The translations under genes and the position numbers were made by a program. From positions 1-24,379 of the forward strand of contig CAYMFD010000052.1 in NCBI GenBank assembly GCA_964389475.1: a stretch of 24,379 nucleotides of DNA, read 5' to 3'. Positions 24,150-24,379 of the stretch are shown here, piece after piece. This DNA is from CAYMFD01 sp964389475 (GTDB lineage Bacteria > Bacteroidota > Bacteroidia > Chitinophagales > Saprospiraceae). Position 1 is the first letter of the stretch. Each line of letters starts with the position of its first letter. The notes under the pieces were generated by a model that saw only the letters and a list, made by a program, of their open reading frames with translations, searched no databases and had not been told where the DNA came from.

Positions 24150-24379
24150 ATATGGCCAATAATATTTGGTTAATAAAAATGGAAAATGTGCAACTAAATC
24201 CCGATTTTACATACTTAAAACGCTGAATATGAGGTAATTAAGCTGTGTTCAGTGCTAGCTCAGAAGTTAATTTAATTTAAGCCCCCCTAAAACCGAAACT
24301 TAATGTCACGTTTCTGCGTCATAATGGTGTAGGGATCAATGACTTATTGCAACTACAAATATGATTAACAGTACTTTTT
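24150..24379. other. Non-coding region upstream of proS
   Basis: AT-rich sequence with no gene-like frame. It should hold the leftward proS promoter, but I find no clean -7/-33 pair. It contains an imperfect palindrome CCAATAATATTTGG (24155-24168) and a run of six C at 24283-24288. An ATG at 24361 opens a frame of six codons (MINSTF) to the window edge and could be the start of a rightward gene, but too little is present to call it. Confidence 0.3.

Noticed and set aside
1..24379. CRISPR array, phage, insertion sequence or defence system
   Set aside because: No regularly spaced identical repeats with unique spacers, no transposase, integrase, nuclease or toxin-like gene; repeats present are REP-like or short tandem types.

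Overview
The window reads as a stretch of chromosome from a Bacteroidota bacterium, possibly Saprospiria (Lewinella-like), though the class is only a guess. Four things point to the phylum: a single-anchor five-helix SdhC in the order sdhC-sdhA-sdhB, a DUF3127 protein, hardly any Shine-Dalgarno sequences, and several matches to the Bacteroidota -7 promoter box TAnnTTTG. Almost everything is housekeeping or envelope biology. I see no phage, integrase, transposase, CRISPR array, toxin-antitoxin or defence locus, and no rRNA or tRNA gene.

Left part (1-7100). The tail of an unidentified gene is followed by a tRNA-dihydrouridine synthase gene (+) whose start codon is unclear. Facing it is an ALDH8A1-like aldehyde dehydrogenase gene (-). 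The non-coding DNA here is rich in repeats: REP-like palindromes before dus, a 95-bp tandem repeat between dus and the dehydrogenase, a duplicated intergenic element, and a heptanucleotide array just after the sdhB stop codon. The sdhCAB operon (-) encodes the membrane succinate dehydrogenase and ends in a good intrinsic terminator.

Middle (7377-10131). A + strand lipid/envelope operon holds a 54-codon membrane protein gene, pgsA (phosphatidylglycerophosphate synthase), an MlaE-type permease, an MlaF-type ATPase and an acidic unknown protein. It is closed by a compact hairpin terminator. A TPR-repeat gene (10369-11784) follows with its own promoter candidate and a bidirectional terminator.

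Centre-right (11870-16904, -). CvpA-family protein, a 200-aa unknown, a probable lipoprotein, a non-canonical SDR, a MscS-type channel and an O-antigen-ligase-like membrane protein lie close together and may form one operon. Divergently, uppS, bamA and skp (17044-21121, +) join undecaprenyl-phosphate synthesis to outer-membrane protein assembly.

Right end (21211-24149, -). proS, a DUF3127 OB-fold protein with an SSB-like acidic tip, and a flippase-like integral membrane protein are closely spaced. The last 230 bases are AT-rich and non-coding apart from a possible start codon at the edge.

I did not find a convincing undescribed multi-gene system. The better leads are the intergenic repeat families, the SSB-tipped DUF3127 protein, the small protein coupled to pgsA, and the unknown genes inside the Mla-like and CvpA clusters.
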